Below, piece after piece: positions 34,296 through 42,523 of a DNA stretch of 64,000 bases. Position numbers and translations under genes: made by a program. Where the stretch lies: positions 60,564 to 124,563 of the forward strand of contig JAHHHA010000018.1 of NCBI GenBank assembly GCA_019359615.1, written 5' to 3'. Within the stretch, counting starts at the first letter, position 1; every line of letters starts with the position of its first letter. The notes under the pieces were generated by a model. That model did not search any database, was not told the origin of the DNA, and saw nothing but the letters and a program-made list of their open reading frames with translations. The DNA is from Cyanosarcina radialis HA8281-LM2 (lineage in GTDB: Bacteria > Cyanobacteriota > Cyanobacteriia > Cyanobacteriales > CCAP-1448).

Positions 34296-35869
34296 GACTT
34301 TAGCGATCGCCAGTGAGCATATAAAAAGAGAACTGCTAGCAAACAATAACCTGCTGCCCAACTACTGCCAGTTGCCCAACCAAAATTGATGACGGTATCG
34401 GCTAGCGTCCAGCGATAACTGTGCATTAATCCAATCCAAGATAGCAAAGCTGCTGCCAAAGACCAGAAAGCTGCTCGATCGAATTTTTGCTCGATAATGA
34501 AGACGGTAATTGCTGCTAGTATCATCGCCGAAAAAATAAATCCTTGTTCCAGGGCAAAAGCTCCATCGATAAAATGATTGTTGGCCTGAAATTGCTTGAC
34601 TAAATCTGGTTGAAAAGGATTTGTTGGGGTTCCCAAACCTGCGACTCGTAAGGCATTTTTAGTTAAAATCGCACCCCAAGCTGCGATCGCTGGTAGCAAC
34701 CCGACGACGACAGCGGGGGCGTGATACTGCGGGGTGGCGGTAAAGGCTTGAGCGACAATGATAATGCCGATCCACAAGACGATCGCCATGCCAGCATCGA
34801 TCGGAACTAAGTAGGCTAGCAGCGCCACTGTGCCACTCAAACACAGCAAACACATTACTATCCCGTTCAGGAAGGAATATCCTACCCTAGCGCCCAGAGC
34901 CTTCCAACCGGGATGGCCGATATAGATCGTAGTGGGAAAACAAGAACCGCAGATTGCCGCTACCATCGTTCCCACGCCATTAACCGCCAAACAGGGGGCC
35001 GCCGGATAGCGATCGCCAGCCGCTTCTGCACTTTCTAAATTTTGCAAGCTGCCAATGAGGTTGAATAAACCCATGGGCAAGATAATGCTGAAGTAGTCAA
35101 ATAAAACGGTTCGCGATCGCCAGAGATCTCCCAGCCAAAAGCCGGGGAAGTGAAAACCAATCGGTTTTAACGCAGCATCGAATCTGACGGCATCCCAACT
35201 AACTAAACCCGTAGTCCAAGCCAGGACGATCCCTAAAGAAACGGCTAACAAACCGCCAGGAATGCCAAATTTAACTCGCCCGAAATAGGCCAACAATATT
35301 ACTCCTAACGGCACTAATCCCACCACCGGATTGGCAAAAGTCCGAAATAAAAAGTCGATCGCAATGAAGGTTAGGGCAATTCCTCCCAAGGTGGAAAGCA
35401 AGGCAGCGCGAGGAGCGATTCGCCGCAACATATCTGCTACCCAAGCCCCGCCGAATTCAATCAATCCCGATCCCAGACAAGCAACTAAACCCGCTTGCCA
35501 AGCAATTTCGGCTGCTTGTTCGGGAGATTTACCTCCAGCGATCGCCAGCAGTTTGACTGGTAGCATTACCAAAAAAATATAGGCAAACAAACTAACAGTA
35601 TTGATGCCATAAGGTAAAGCAGTAAAATCGTCTCTTCCGTGTTTTTTTCCTTGTTGGTAAGCCAACCAACTGTAATAAAAATTGCCCACGACCAAACTCA
35701 AGGCAATTCCCGGTAAAATCCGACCGTAAATTATGGTTTGAGGGAATCCCAGCAGACCTTGGCAAAGATTAACGATCAGCAGGATTTGAATAAAATTATC
35801 GAGGGCTAGCCCGAACAATCCATCTATATCTCGGCGGACAAACCAACGAGGAGTAGCAGCAGTTTCCAT
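34292..35869 (-). CDS. NCS2-family (xanthine/uracil-like) permease
   Basis: The 525-residue protein has 12-14 hydrophobic segments and NCS2 character, with DDFTALPYGINTVSLFAYIF at about 80 and GNFYYSWLAYQQGKKHGRD at about 61. It forms a branch of bacterial proteins usually annotated as xanthine/uracil permeases; its true substrate is not known. The gene starts 35 bp after hupE and overlaps the NmrA-like gene by 4 bp, so all three probably share the transcript headed by the cobalamin riboswitch. Confidence 0.85.
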   Translation of the reverse strand: METAATPRWFVRRDIDGLFGLALDNFIQILLIVNLCQGLLGFPQTIIYGRILPGIALSLVVGNFYYSWLAYQQGKKHGRDDFTALPYGINTVSLFAYIFLVMLPVKLLAIAGGKSPEQAAEIAWQAGLVACLGSGLIEFGGAWVADMLRRIAPRAALLSTLGGIALTFIAIDFLFRTFANPVVGLVPLGVILLAYFGRVKFGIPGGLLAVSLGIVLAWTTGLVSWDAVRFDAALKPIGFHFPGFWLGDLWRSRTVLFDYFSIILPMGLFNLIGSLQNLESAEAAGDRYPAAPCLAVNGVGTMVAAICGSCFPTTIYIGHPGWKALGARVGYSFLNGIVMCLLCLSGTVALLAYLVPIDAGMAIVLWIGIIIVAQAFTATPQYHAPAVVVGLLPAIAAWGAILTKNALRVAGLGTPTNPFQPDLVKQFQANNHFIDGAFALEQGFIFSAMILAAITVFIIEQKFDRAAFWSLAAALLSWIGLMHSYRWTLADTVINFGWATGSSWAAGYCLLAVLFLYAHWRSLKS

Positions 35870-35904
35870 TCAACCTCAATTAGCAGATTAGATGCTAGCG
35901 CCTC

Positions 35905-36585
35905 TTAACCGTTGGCAGCAGGAAACATAACGGCAACAATTTGAGCAGCTAAAAATGCCAATCCCACACCGCAAATTACTAACCCAGCCGAGCGAAATTT
36001 AGCTGAAGCTTGTCCTGCGATTGCTGGTTTGAGAATAGTAGCTTTTGCCACCCAGAAGACAGAAAGAGACACGAGCAATTGAATGACTGTAAAGCCCATT
36101 AGATATGCGAGCAGCGGACTCATTTCCGCTCCAAAGATAGACTCGCCATAGACATAGCCGTGAAATAACCCTGCTAGCCCCGACAAAGCCGCGATCGCGC
36201 TAGAATTTGGCCGATTTTTGACTGCCAGCAAGATCCCAAAGACCAAGATCGAACCGGAGACAAACAACTCAACTCCTGGAACGCTGACATTTGCTAAGTG
36301 CGCTCCCGTACCCAGCATGGCCGCTAGAACAAACGAAACTGGAATTAAAATTCCTCGTCGTTCGATCGCGGCCAGCAACCCGACAGCAACGATAAAAGCA
36401 AAATGATCTATACCGATCAGAGGATGGCCAAGCCCGAAGAGGAAACCCTGGAAAAAATTAGCTGGAAGTCCACCACCCATGGGATGGTGAGCCACTGCTG
36501 GAGTTGCCGCTAGCAACCAAACACCGACAAGGGCGATCGATATTCTTACTGGCTGAAAAACTTTACTAGAGTCGAATCTATTCAC
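35905..36585 (-). CDS. hupE: HupE/UreJ family metal permease, probably for cobalt
   Basis: The 226-residue membrane protein has a signal-like first segment ending near VAHHPMGGG, then the family's His-rich motif GLGHPLIGIDHFAFIVAVGL at about 50, and about six further helices (for example GLAGLFHGYVYGESIFGAEM). HupE/UreJ proteins move nickel or cobalt. The cobalamin riboswitch just upstream argues for cobalt. The start is a GTG with GCGAGG upstream. Confidence 0.9.
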   Translation of the reverse strand: MNRFDSSKVFQPVRISIALVGVWLLAATPAVAHHPMGGGLPANFFQGFLFGLGHPLIGIDHFAFIVAVGLLAAIERRGILIPVSFVLAAMLGTGAHLANVSVPGVELFVSGSILVFGILLAVKNRPNSSAIAALSGLAGLFHGYVYGESIFGAEMSPLLAYLMGFTVIQLLVSLSVFWVAKATILKPAIAGQASAKFRSAGLVICGVGLAFLAAQIVAVMFPAANG

Positions 36586-36614
36586 TCTCTGTACCTCGCA
36601 GATCTAAAAATTAG

Positions 36615-36738
36615 GTGAATCATCGGCGGGCATCCTGACTTAACAATTCAAATTGCTTCACAGTTGCGGGACAGCGTTGGACTTACACCAAACTTTCCCC
36701 ATTACTTCTGGCGGCTGCTCTCCGACAGAACCGACGAA
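36615..36738 (-). promoter_or_regulatory. Cobalamin (B12) riboswitch
   Basis: On the minus strand the sequence contains GGGGAAAGTTTGGTGTAAGT, then CCAACGCTGTCCCGCAACTG and TGAAGC. It ends with the B12 box AAGTCAGGATGCCCGCC (36641-36625), in the canonical order of adenosylcobalamin riboswitch elements. The box is 40 bp from the hupE GTG, so control of translation start is plausible. I found no terminator hairpin between the two. Confidence 0.92.
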
Positions 36739-36762
36739 ATCAGCATATCACGCTTATGGATG

Positions 36763-38829
36763 CTAGCTGCCAACGGGCATTCGTTGCGGTTCGCCTAACA
36801 TGACTACAGAACAAGTCAGTTGTTGGACTAATTGGTTGGTCACATCCCCAATAGCTAAGCCAGCGGCCGTTCTTTGGGGCCGAAAACGCAAGATTACTAA
36901 GTCATAAGAACGAGCAGCAGTGGCGATCGCTTTGACGACATCTTCGTGAGGGAGAACTTGAATCTCTAACTTCCCTTCGGGCATCCACTTGGCGGCTAGA
37001 GCGGCTAGTTGGGCGCGATCGCTCTCGATTTGAGCCGCAGAAGTACCGCGATCGCTAACTTGCATTAATGTCACTCGTGCCTGGTTGGTTTCTGCCAGAA
37101 TTTTGGCAAACCGCACTGGTCCTAACTCTTCACTAGTAGGATTGTCGATCGGTATTAAGATGCGCTGGATTTTTAACGGGGAATCCAGGAGGCGCGTCAC
37201 CGCTACCGGACAGTGAGACGACCACAGCACGTTATCGATCGCATTACCAAACAACCGCGCCCGCAATCCCGTCCGGTTTCCCCAACCCATAATAATCAAA
37301 CTGGCTTTTTGTTCGCGACTGGCACGGGTAATGGCTTGGCCAAAGTCATCGTCAATTCGCAGCAAAGGTTCGGCTTCTACGGCCAATTTTTGACTGAGTT
37401 GAGTAGCAATATGGAGCAATCTTTCACCTCGATCGAATGCAGCTTCCAATTGAGGAGCATCCATCTGAGTGTGAGCTTTGACTACCGATAGAGGCACGAT
37501 TCGCCCCGCTTCATGACGCACCAGCAACGCCGCCATCTCAATCAGATGCCTTTCAGTCCGAGGATTGTAAACCGGGACGATCGCCGTAAAGCGATCGGGG
37601 GCGATGGTTGTCGGCTGCCCTTCCAGAGTCAAATCGTCCTCTAAGCTAGTTTCTGGTACTTTTAATCCAGGTGCGACTCGACTGGTAATCAAAGGGCCTA
37701 AAGTTGATGTCACCAGCATCAAGACGATGACGCTATTCAATACTCCTTCCGTCAGCAATCCCTCGCGATAGCCTACTAACGTTGCGGCTAAGGTAGCAGC
37801 TACCTGGGGCATAGACAGCGACCACATGGTCAACATTTCCCGGCGATTGTAGCGGTAAATCCAGGCAGCAAAGAACGCCGCCAGAAATTTACTGGCGATT
37901 AAACCGACGACGATCGCCATCATCAGCCAGAAAGAGGTGATGCTTTTAATAAAAGCAGGCAGATCGATCAGCAAACCCATATCGACAAAGAAAATGGGAA
38001 TGAACAAGACGCTACCGACAAAGAGTACCTTTTCTTTAACGGGGCCTTCTCCCACTACGTCATTTACCGCCAATCCAGCGAGGAACGCCCCGACAATTTT
38101 TTCGACTCCAATTGCTTGCGCTCCCACCGCTGCCACAAAAACCGCCAGCAGGACGAATAAAAACTGATTGCCCTCGTTATTACCATTGCGCCGGAAGTAT
38201 TGTTTTCCCGCCCAATCGAAGCCAAACAGAACGATCGCGGAGTAGACGAACAATGAGGCGAAGAGAGAAAACAGCTTGACGATCGTAAAGTTGCCCTGAT
38301 GGATGCCGACGCAAATTGCTAAGACTAAAAGAGCGCCAATATCGGTAAAAATAGTAGCCCCGATCGTGACCACCACTGCTTCGTTGCCGATGACACCCAG
38401 ACGGCTGATAATTGGATATGCCAGCAGCGTATGGGAAGCGAACAAAGAACCGATCAAAATCGAAGCGTTCCAGTCAAAGCCAAAGATCCGACCGACGGCC
38501 GTGCCGAAAATCATCGGCACCATAAAGGTAAAAGAGCCAAAACCGATCGATTTATTCTTGGTTTTGCGGAACTGAGCCAGATCGATTTCTAACCCAGCGA
38601 CAAACATCAGGTAAACCACCCCGATGTCCGATAGCAGTTCCATGGTGGCCGATTTGGTTTGCAAGACGTGTAACCCGTTGTCGCCAAGTAACACTCCGGC
38701 TGCGAGCAAACCTACTAATCCTGGCAGTTTCAGGCGCTCGAAGATTGGAGGTACGGCTAAGATTACCACCAGCAAAATGACAAACGGAACGATCGGTTCC
38801 TTAGCTAGAACTTCCATCAAATGCTGCAT
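36763..38829 (-). CDS. CPA2-type cation:proton antiporter with universal stress domains
   Basis: The 688-residue protein has 12 or so membrane segments (about 10-385) with CPA2 features: LPGLVGLLAAGVLLGDNGLH at about 34, FVAGLEIDLAQFRK at about 76, and IFFVDMGLLIDLP at about 268. A soluble tail of about 290 residues carries two Usp-like halves; the first contains ASREQKASLIIMGWGNRTGL and FGNAIDNVLWSSHCPVAVTR, and the second starts IQRILIPIDNPTSEELGPVR. It probably exchanges Na+ or K+ for protons, with regulation by nucleotide binding in the tail. Confidence 0.9.
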   Translation of the reverse strand: MQHLMEVLAKEPIVPFVILLVVILAVPPIFERLKLPGLVGLLAAGVLLGDNGLHVLQTKSATMELLSDIGVVYLMFVAGLEIDLAQFRKTKNKSIGFGSFTFMVPMIFGTAVGRIFGFDWNASILIGSLFASHTLLAYPIISRLGVIGNEAVVVTIGATIFTDIGALLVLAICVGIHQGNFTIVKLFSLFASLFVYSAIVLFGFDWAGKQYFRRNGNNEGNQFLFVLLAVFVAAVGAQAIGVEKIVGAFLAGLAVNDVVGEGPVKEKVLFVGSVLFIPIFFVDMGLLIDLPAFIKSITSFWLMMAIVVGLIASKFLAAFFAAWIYRYNRREMLTMWSLSMPQVAATLAATLVGYREGLLTEGVLNSVIVLMLVTSTLGPLITSRVAPGLKVPETSLEDDLTLEGQPTTIAPDRFTAIVPVYNPRTERHLIEMAALLVRHEAGRIVPLSVVKAHTQMDAPQLEAAFDRGERLLHIATQLSQKLAVEAEPLLRIDDDFGQAITRASREQKASLIIMGWGNRTGLRARLFGNAIDNVLWSSHCPVAVTRLLDSPLKIQRILIPIDNPTSEELGPVRFAKILAETNQARVTLMQVSDRGTSAAQIESDRAQLAALAAKWMPEGKLEIQVLPHEDVVKAIATAARSYDLVILRFRPQRTAAGLAIGDVTNQLVQQLTCSVVMLGEPQRMPVGS

Positions 38830-38961
38830 AATTTCTTGTCCCTCCTGGATAAAAACTTTAGAAAGCGAGAAGGGGACAAATCAAAAGTAAAGACAAGGTG
38901 AATCGCGTCTCTACATCCGAACTCCTTTCCTGGCGTGGCAATTTAGCTGCCCAGACGATCG

Positions 38962-39681
38962 CTAGAAATGCAGTTGGCTCAAAATGTACCTCAAGCGATC
39001 GTAGTCATCTTTGAGGATAACGCTTAAGGTGCGTCCGGCTTGAATCAGCCAATCTCGATCGGCTTGGCGTAATTGGTAAATTTCCCTAATATTAGCAGCA
39101 ATCAAAGACTCGATCGGTGCGCCCATTACCTGCAAGAGCGATCGCAAAAAATCTAACTGCTCGCTAAAGCGAATAATTTCTCCCTGCTGGCAGCGATAAA
39201 CTGCTTGATGAATTTGCGGCGGACGGGGCGGTAAATACTGGTAAATTTTTCCCCCTCCTGCCTCTGCTTCCCCTGCTCCCTTGCCTCCCCTGCCTCTCCT
39301 GCTCCCCTGCTCCCCCTCTCCCTCTCTCCCTGGTTCGGGGGAGATAAACCCAACGATTATTGCCCGAAACTCGGTTTTCAGCATGGCAAAAATTTGGGGT
39401 TGTTGCTCTCGCAATTCTTGGAGCGACAGCCCTAATGCTCTGGCGCGGTGAACTGAATCTATGGGGCTAGTAGTTGCATGGTAAACTACTGCCATAATTT
39501 GATTGCCCGATTCTTCATCTAAGGCCTTTACCCAACTGCCAAACGGAGGCATAACCGGAAAATTCAAGTCTTCCGGTTCGAGGCATTGAGCCAAAAACTC
39601 GGTAGTTGCCGTTTCGATGACTTCAGCAATGCGATCGGGATCTCGATCGCTAGCTGCAAATTGGGGCAGGGGAAGGCGCAT
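38962..39681 (-). CDS. HAS-barrel-like cyanobacterial protein with repeat-encoded insertion
   Basis: The 239-residue protein starts MRLPLPQFAASDRDPDRIAE, and its N-terminal half (to about 110) resembles the HAS-barrel domain found in cyanobacterial proteins and ATPases (GSWVKALDEESGNQIMAVVY, DSVHRARALGLSLQELREQQ). The C-terminal half is helical. Between them, about residues 115-145 are a Gly/Glu/Arg-rich low-complexity stretch encoded by a purine-rich tandem repeat, kept in frame. Function unknown. ndhS lies upstream on the same strand. Confidence 0.75.
   Translation of the reverse strand: MRLPLPQFAASDRDPDRIAEVIETATTEFLAQCLEPEDLNFPVMPPFGSWVKALDEESGNQIMAVVYHATTSPIDSVHRARALGLSLQELREQQPQIFAMLKTEFRAIIVGFISPEPGREGEGEQGSRRGRGGKGAGEAEAGGGKIYQYLPPRPPQIHQAVYRCQQGEIIRFSEQLDFLRSLLQVMGAPIESLIAANIREIYQLRQADRDWLIQAGRTLSVILKDDYDRLRYILSQLHF
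39245..39335. repeat. CCCCTGC/CTCCC tandem repeat inside a coding region
   Basis: Imperfect units of CCTCTGCT, CCCCTGCT and CCCTTGCCT run for about 90 bp. On the coding (minus) strand they are purine-rich and encode the GEGEQGSRRGRGGKGAG-type insertion of the HAS-barrel-like protein without breaking its frame. Confidence 0.8.
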
Positions 39682-39690
39682 GGATTAAAA

Positions 39691-39721
39691 GTGTTGAGTG
39701 TTGAGTGTTGAGTGTTGAGTG
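39691..39721. repeat. GTTGAGT heptamer repeat
   Basis: Four GTTGAGT units lie 10 bases upstream of the start codon of the HAS-barrel-like gene, where its ribosome site and leader would be. A second heptamer, AGCAACT, occurs twice at about 39773-39787. Confidence 0.85.
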
Positions 39722-39827
39722 AGAAGAAATAGGATTTAGCTCAACACTACAAGCCCAGGGTAAAACAGCGAATAGCAACTAGCAACTAGCAGCCCCACCC
39801 AACACCTTTCTCGATCGCCACGCCAGG

Positions 39828-40025
39828 TTATTTGGCCTTTTTCTTTCCGGCTGTAATATCGACCGCTTCTAACTCTGCCAAGCGGAAGGTCACGAGTTTG
39901 TCCCAGTTTCCGCCCTCAAATAGTACCGCTGCCTTGCCATCAGTAACTCGTTGCACCAGCCCTTGAAAGCCGTAGTAGATATCGTTGATATTTGTGACTC
40001 GAACTGCTGAACCTGGCAAAATCAT
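39828..40025 (-). CDS. ndhS: NAD(P)H dehydrogenase-like complex subunit S
   Basis: The 65-residue protein reads [20 protein letters not shown], then [20 protein letters not shown] and DKLVTF, an SH3-like fold that matches cyanobacterial NdhS closely. NdhS sits at the ferredoxin-docking site of the photosynthetic NDH-1 complex on the cytoplasmic side of the thylakoid. Length is normal, with a basic C-terminus (AGKKKAK). Confidence 0.92.
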   Translation of the reverse strand: MILPGSAVRVTNINDIYYGFQGLVQRVTDGKAAVLFEGGNWDKLVTFRLAELEAVDITAGKKKAK

Positions 40026-40159
40026 GGCTTATTAATTGAGATTGACTTCTATCTAGCTTAATACTAGAACAGGATTGGAGGCAAATTGGGCGCTTCAACT
40101 GCACTATATTTTAGGGGTATCGCGCTCTATCGTCAGGTCATTTTGCCCGAAGAATAAAT

Positions 40160-41230
40160 ATGGCAAGGTACACCCCAGTCAATCGAAACCTCAGAGAGCA
40201 ACTCAAATTCACGATCGAACGATCTTTGGCTAAATCTCAGATTCCTGGGGCTGCGATCGCAATCTGGAGGAGCGGTCGGGCTTTTCTAGAAATCAGCGTT
40301 GGTTATAGAGACAAAGAGCGCAAAATCCCAATGCCCGCAGATGCTAATTTTTACATCTATAGCATTACTAAAACTTTAATAGCAACGGCATCGCTATACC
40401 TGGTTAGCGAGGGACTGCTCGAACTAGATGCACCCATAAAAACCTACGTGACAGATTTTCCTCTAGATGATGCTGTCACCCTTCGCCAACTGTTAAGTCA
40501 TACCAGTGGATTACCAGATTACGGCGCAGTGCCCGCCTCTTTTGAAGCGGTCAAAGCCAATCCTAGCTCTCCTTGGTCAACAGAAGCCTTTCTCGACCTT
40601 GCCCGAACTCAAGGACTACAATTTCCGCCAGGTACGGGATGGGCGTATTCAAATATCGGCTATCTGTTAGTCAAAATTATTCTTGAAAGAACGAGTGGTT
40701 TATCGATCGAGAAGCTCTTAAATAAAGTTATTTTCAGCCCGCTGGGTTTGAAAAAAACCTTTGTACCAACAACTTTAGAGGATGTCGATCGACTCACGCC
40801 GGGATATACCACTTTTTTTAATGGAAATGAACTGCAAGATATGAGCCGCTCTTATCATCCAGGATGGGTTGCACATAGCGTTGCGATCTCAACTGCGCCA
40901 GAACTGGCAAAACTTGTAGATGGGCTGTTTCATGGGAAGATCCTTAAGCTGTCGCTGGTCGATCGAATGTGTTATCCCATTCATCATCTGGGAAAGCATC
41001 CGTTGTTTGAAAATTTAGGATGTGGGCTGGGACTGTTTGTAGATACTGAGTCTCCTTATAAAAAAGTTGCAGGGCATACAGGCGAGGGACCGGGATATTC
41101 AGTAGCTGCATTTCACTTTTCCAGCCTAGCCGGACCCAACGCGACGATCGCAGCACTGGTGAATCGAGATAAACACGACTGTGGATTAGCTTTGGTGTAT
41201 AAGATAGCTCGAACGATTACCGAATGCTAA
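40160..41230 (+). CDS. Serine hydrolase of the class C beta-lactamase family
   Basis: The 356-residue protein has the catalytic S68-I-T-K71 motif (YIYSITKTLIAT), the second motif Y163-S-N (GWAYSNIGYLL), and an HTG motif near residue 316 (VAGHTGEGPGY), all in the normal order. It has no signal peptide, so it is probably cytoplasmic. The family includes esterases, D-amino-acid peptidases and carboxypeptidases; the substrate cannot be told. A motif GGTATCGCGC...TCGTCAGGT lies upstream at 40116-40147 and recurs before PadR. Confidence 0.88.
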   Translation: MARYTPVNRNLREQLKFTIERSLAKSQIPGAAIAIWRSGRAFLEISVGYRDKERKIPMPADANFYIYSITKTLIATASLYLVSEGLLELDAPIKTYVTDFPLDDAVTLRQLLSHTSGLPDYGAVPASFEAVKANPSSPWSTEAFLDLARTQGLQFPPGTGWAYSNIGYLLVKIILERTSGLSIEKLLNKVIFSPLGLKKTFVPTTLEDVDRLTPGYTTFFNGNELQDMSRSYHPGWVAHSVAISTAPELAKLVDGLFHGKILKLSLVDRMCYPIHHLGKHPLFENLGCGLGLFVDTESPYKKVAGHTGEGPGYSVAAFHFSSLAGPNATIAALVNRDKHDCGLALVYKIARTITEC

Positions 41231-41244
41231 CAGAGCGATAATCG

Positions 41245-41496
41245 CTAGTAGCAATTTCCTGCCCTATCAGAGCAGCCATATAGATTTTGCGTAGTTCCTG
41301 CTTCTGACGATAGGCGAGCAAGGTGATGCTTGCGTTCGAGGATTACTCGGCGTTGGCGACGAATATCTGTCTCTACCGTTGCAATCAGTTCATCCAATGC
41401 CAACGTGAAAAGCTCAAGCTGGCGATTGCTCTCTCGCAAACGCTCTATACTTCGCCTTCTAGTTTCTGGATCGGGGATTTTTCGCTCTTGAGTCAT
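41245..41496 (-). CDS. Small unknown protein (second of a coupled pair)
   Basis: The 83-residue product (start MTQERKIPDPETRRRS) is helical and highly charged, with a likely coiled coil at about 10-60. Its ATG overlaps the TGA of the upstream gene as ATGA, so translation is probably coupled. I do not recognise the family. Convergent with the serine hydrolase gene, 14 bp away. Confidence 0.6.
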   Translation of the reverse strand: MTQERKIPDPETRRRSIERLRESNRQLELFTLALDELIATVETDIRRQRRVILERKHHLARLSSEAGTTQNLYGCSDRAGNCY

Positions 41497-41834
41497 GTTA
41501 AGTCCCAATTGCTTTTAATTTCTCGAACACTGGCAGCAACCGCATCTATAGCTAGCTCTCCTTGTTCGAGCGTCTGTGCTAACAAATTTAGCATAGCGGC
41601 AGGAGCTAGAGGTTGAAATTCTAGAATCCTTAGCAGAAGAGTATGAAGACGAGAGTAAGGCATTGTTAATCTTTCTCTAGCATTTTGTAGTTCTTCCAAT
41701 TCAACTATAGTTTCTGCTGTTTCACCATATTGTTCGTTCAGCTTCCATTCTGCGGCTGAGGCTTCCTCAATTCCCACTGCTAGCTGTCGCTGAAGGCTGA
41801 AAATAGTTGTTAACATCTCATCCGATAGCTTCAT
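41493..41834 (-). CDS. Small helical unknown protein (first of a coupled pair)
   Basis: The 113-residue product from the ATG at 41834 is rich in Leu, Glu and Ala with few aromatic residues, and is probably all-helical (IFSLQRQLAVGIEEASAAEW, then ETIVELEELQNARERLTMPY). No ribosome site is obvious; a TTG five codons upstream is an alternative. The ATGA overlap with the downstream gene suggests the two products work together. Confidence 0.6.
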   Translation of the reverse strand: MKLSDEMLTTIFSLQRQLAVGIEEASAAEWKLNEQYGETAETIVELEELQNARERLTMPYSRLHTLLLRILEFQPLAPAAMLNLLAQTLEQGELAIDAVAASVREIKSNWDLT

Positions 41835-41933
41835 AAGCGTTAATTTCAAGTCAGTAAAATTGTTTCTAAAGCTTTTAAAAGTTGCCGATTTTCTGCCTCA
41901 GAACGCACGGCAATAAAGTTAGGCGGACAGAAA

Positions 41934-42203
41934 CTACAAACGCTGAAGCAACTCGTCGTACTTTGCGTGCGTGCCAATCCAAAACCAGTAAATGCGATCG
42001 CCTTCCAACAAGTCGAGAACTCGATAGTCTAAGCTCACACGAACCGAATAAATTGGTTGACGTTGGCTAACTTGTTTGAACTGAAGACTATTGTGATAAG
42101 GATCTGAGCGCCAGAGAGCATAAGCTTTGGCAGCTTGCTCTCGAACTGATGCAGGAAGCTCGTCAAGTTTTTTACGAAATGCTTTTGTAACGCTCGATTT
42201 CAT
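41934..42203 (-). CDS. RelE/ParE-superfamily toxin
   Basis: The 89-residue protein fits the RelE/HigB fold: KAFRKKLDELPASVREQAAK, then SLQFKQVSQRQPIYSVRVSL and DYRVLDLLEGDRIYWFWIGT HAKYDELL. Such toxins cut ribosome-bound mRNA. The start overlaps the antitoxin TGA as ATGA, the usual toxin-antitoxin arrangement with the antitoxin first. Confidence 0.87.
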   Translation of the reverse strand: MKSSVTKAFRKKLDELPASVREQAAKAYALWRSDPYHNSLQFKQVSQRQPIYSVRVSLDYRVLDLLEGDRIYWFWIGTHAKYDELLQRL

Positions 42204-42457
42204 GACTCAGACCGAGCAGGAAAAACTTCATCTAGAGGAGCAAGATCGCCAGCAGCAATTTCCTCCTTTACCAGAGCAGCCATCCGATCCCACTGCTCGT
42301 CCGTCGTAGATTCAAACTGAGTTTTCCATACTCGATCGTCTTCTAACTCAGCCAGAAGACGAGCAGCGAGTCCTTCGGAAAGCTTTGCTAACGCATCCTC
42401 TTCGTCAGCAGGTAAAGTTTTCAACTGAGCGATCGCGCGTTCTAGCAATTCCGTCAT
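42200..42457 (-). CDS. Antitoxin partner of the RelE-type toxin
   Basis: The 85-residue acidic helical protein (MTELLERAIAQLKTLPADEE, C-terminal EEIAAGDLAPLDEVFP) has the form of antitoxins that pair with RelE-like toxins. AGAGGA lies about 8 bases before the ATG. The toxin gene follows with a 4-bp overlap. It has no obvious DNA-binding motif in its short N-terminus. Confidence 0.8.
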   Translation of the reverse strand: MTELLERAIAQLKTLPADEEDALAKLSEGLAARLLAELEDDRVWKTQFESTTDEQWDRMAALVKEEIAAGDLAPLDEVFPARSES

Positions 42458-42523
42458 CTTTACATTCCTCTTTTGAGAGTAGTTGCTTATGAACTCATAC
42501 TATAAGATCGACGAAAGATTCTT

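Noticed and set aside
39240..39340. The low-complexity stretch as a frameshift in the HAS-barrel-like gene
   Set aside because: The reading frame continues with conserved sequence on both sides of the repeat.
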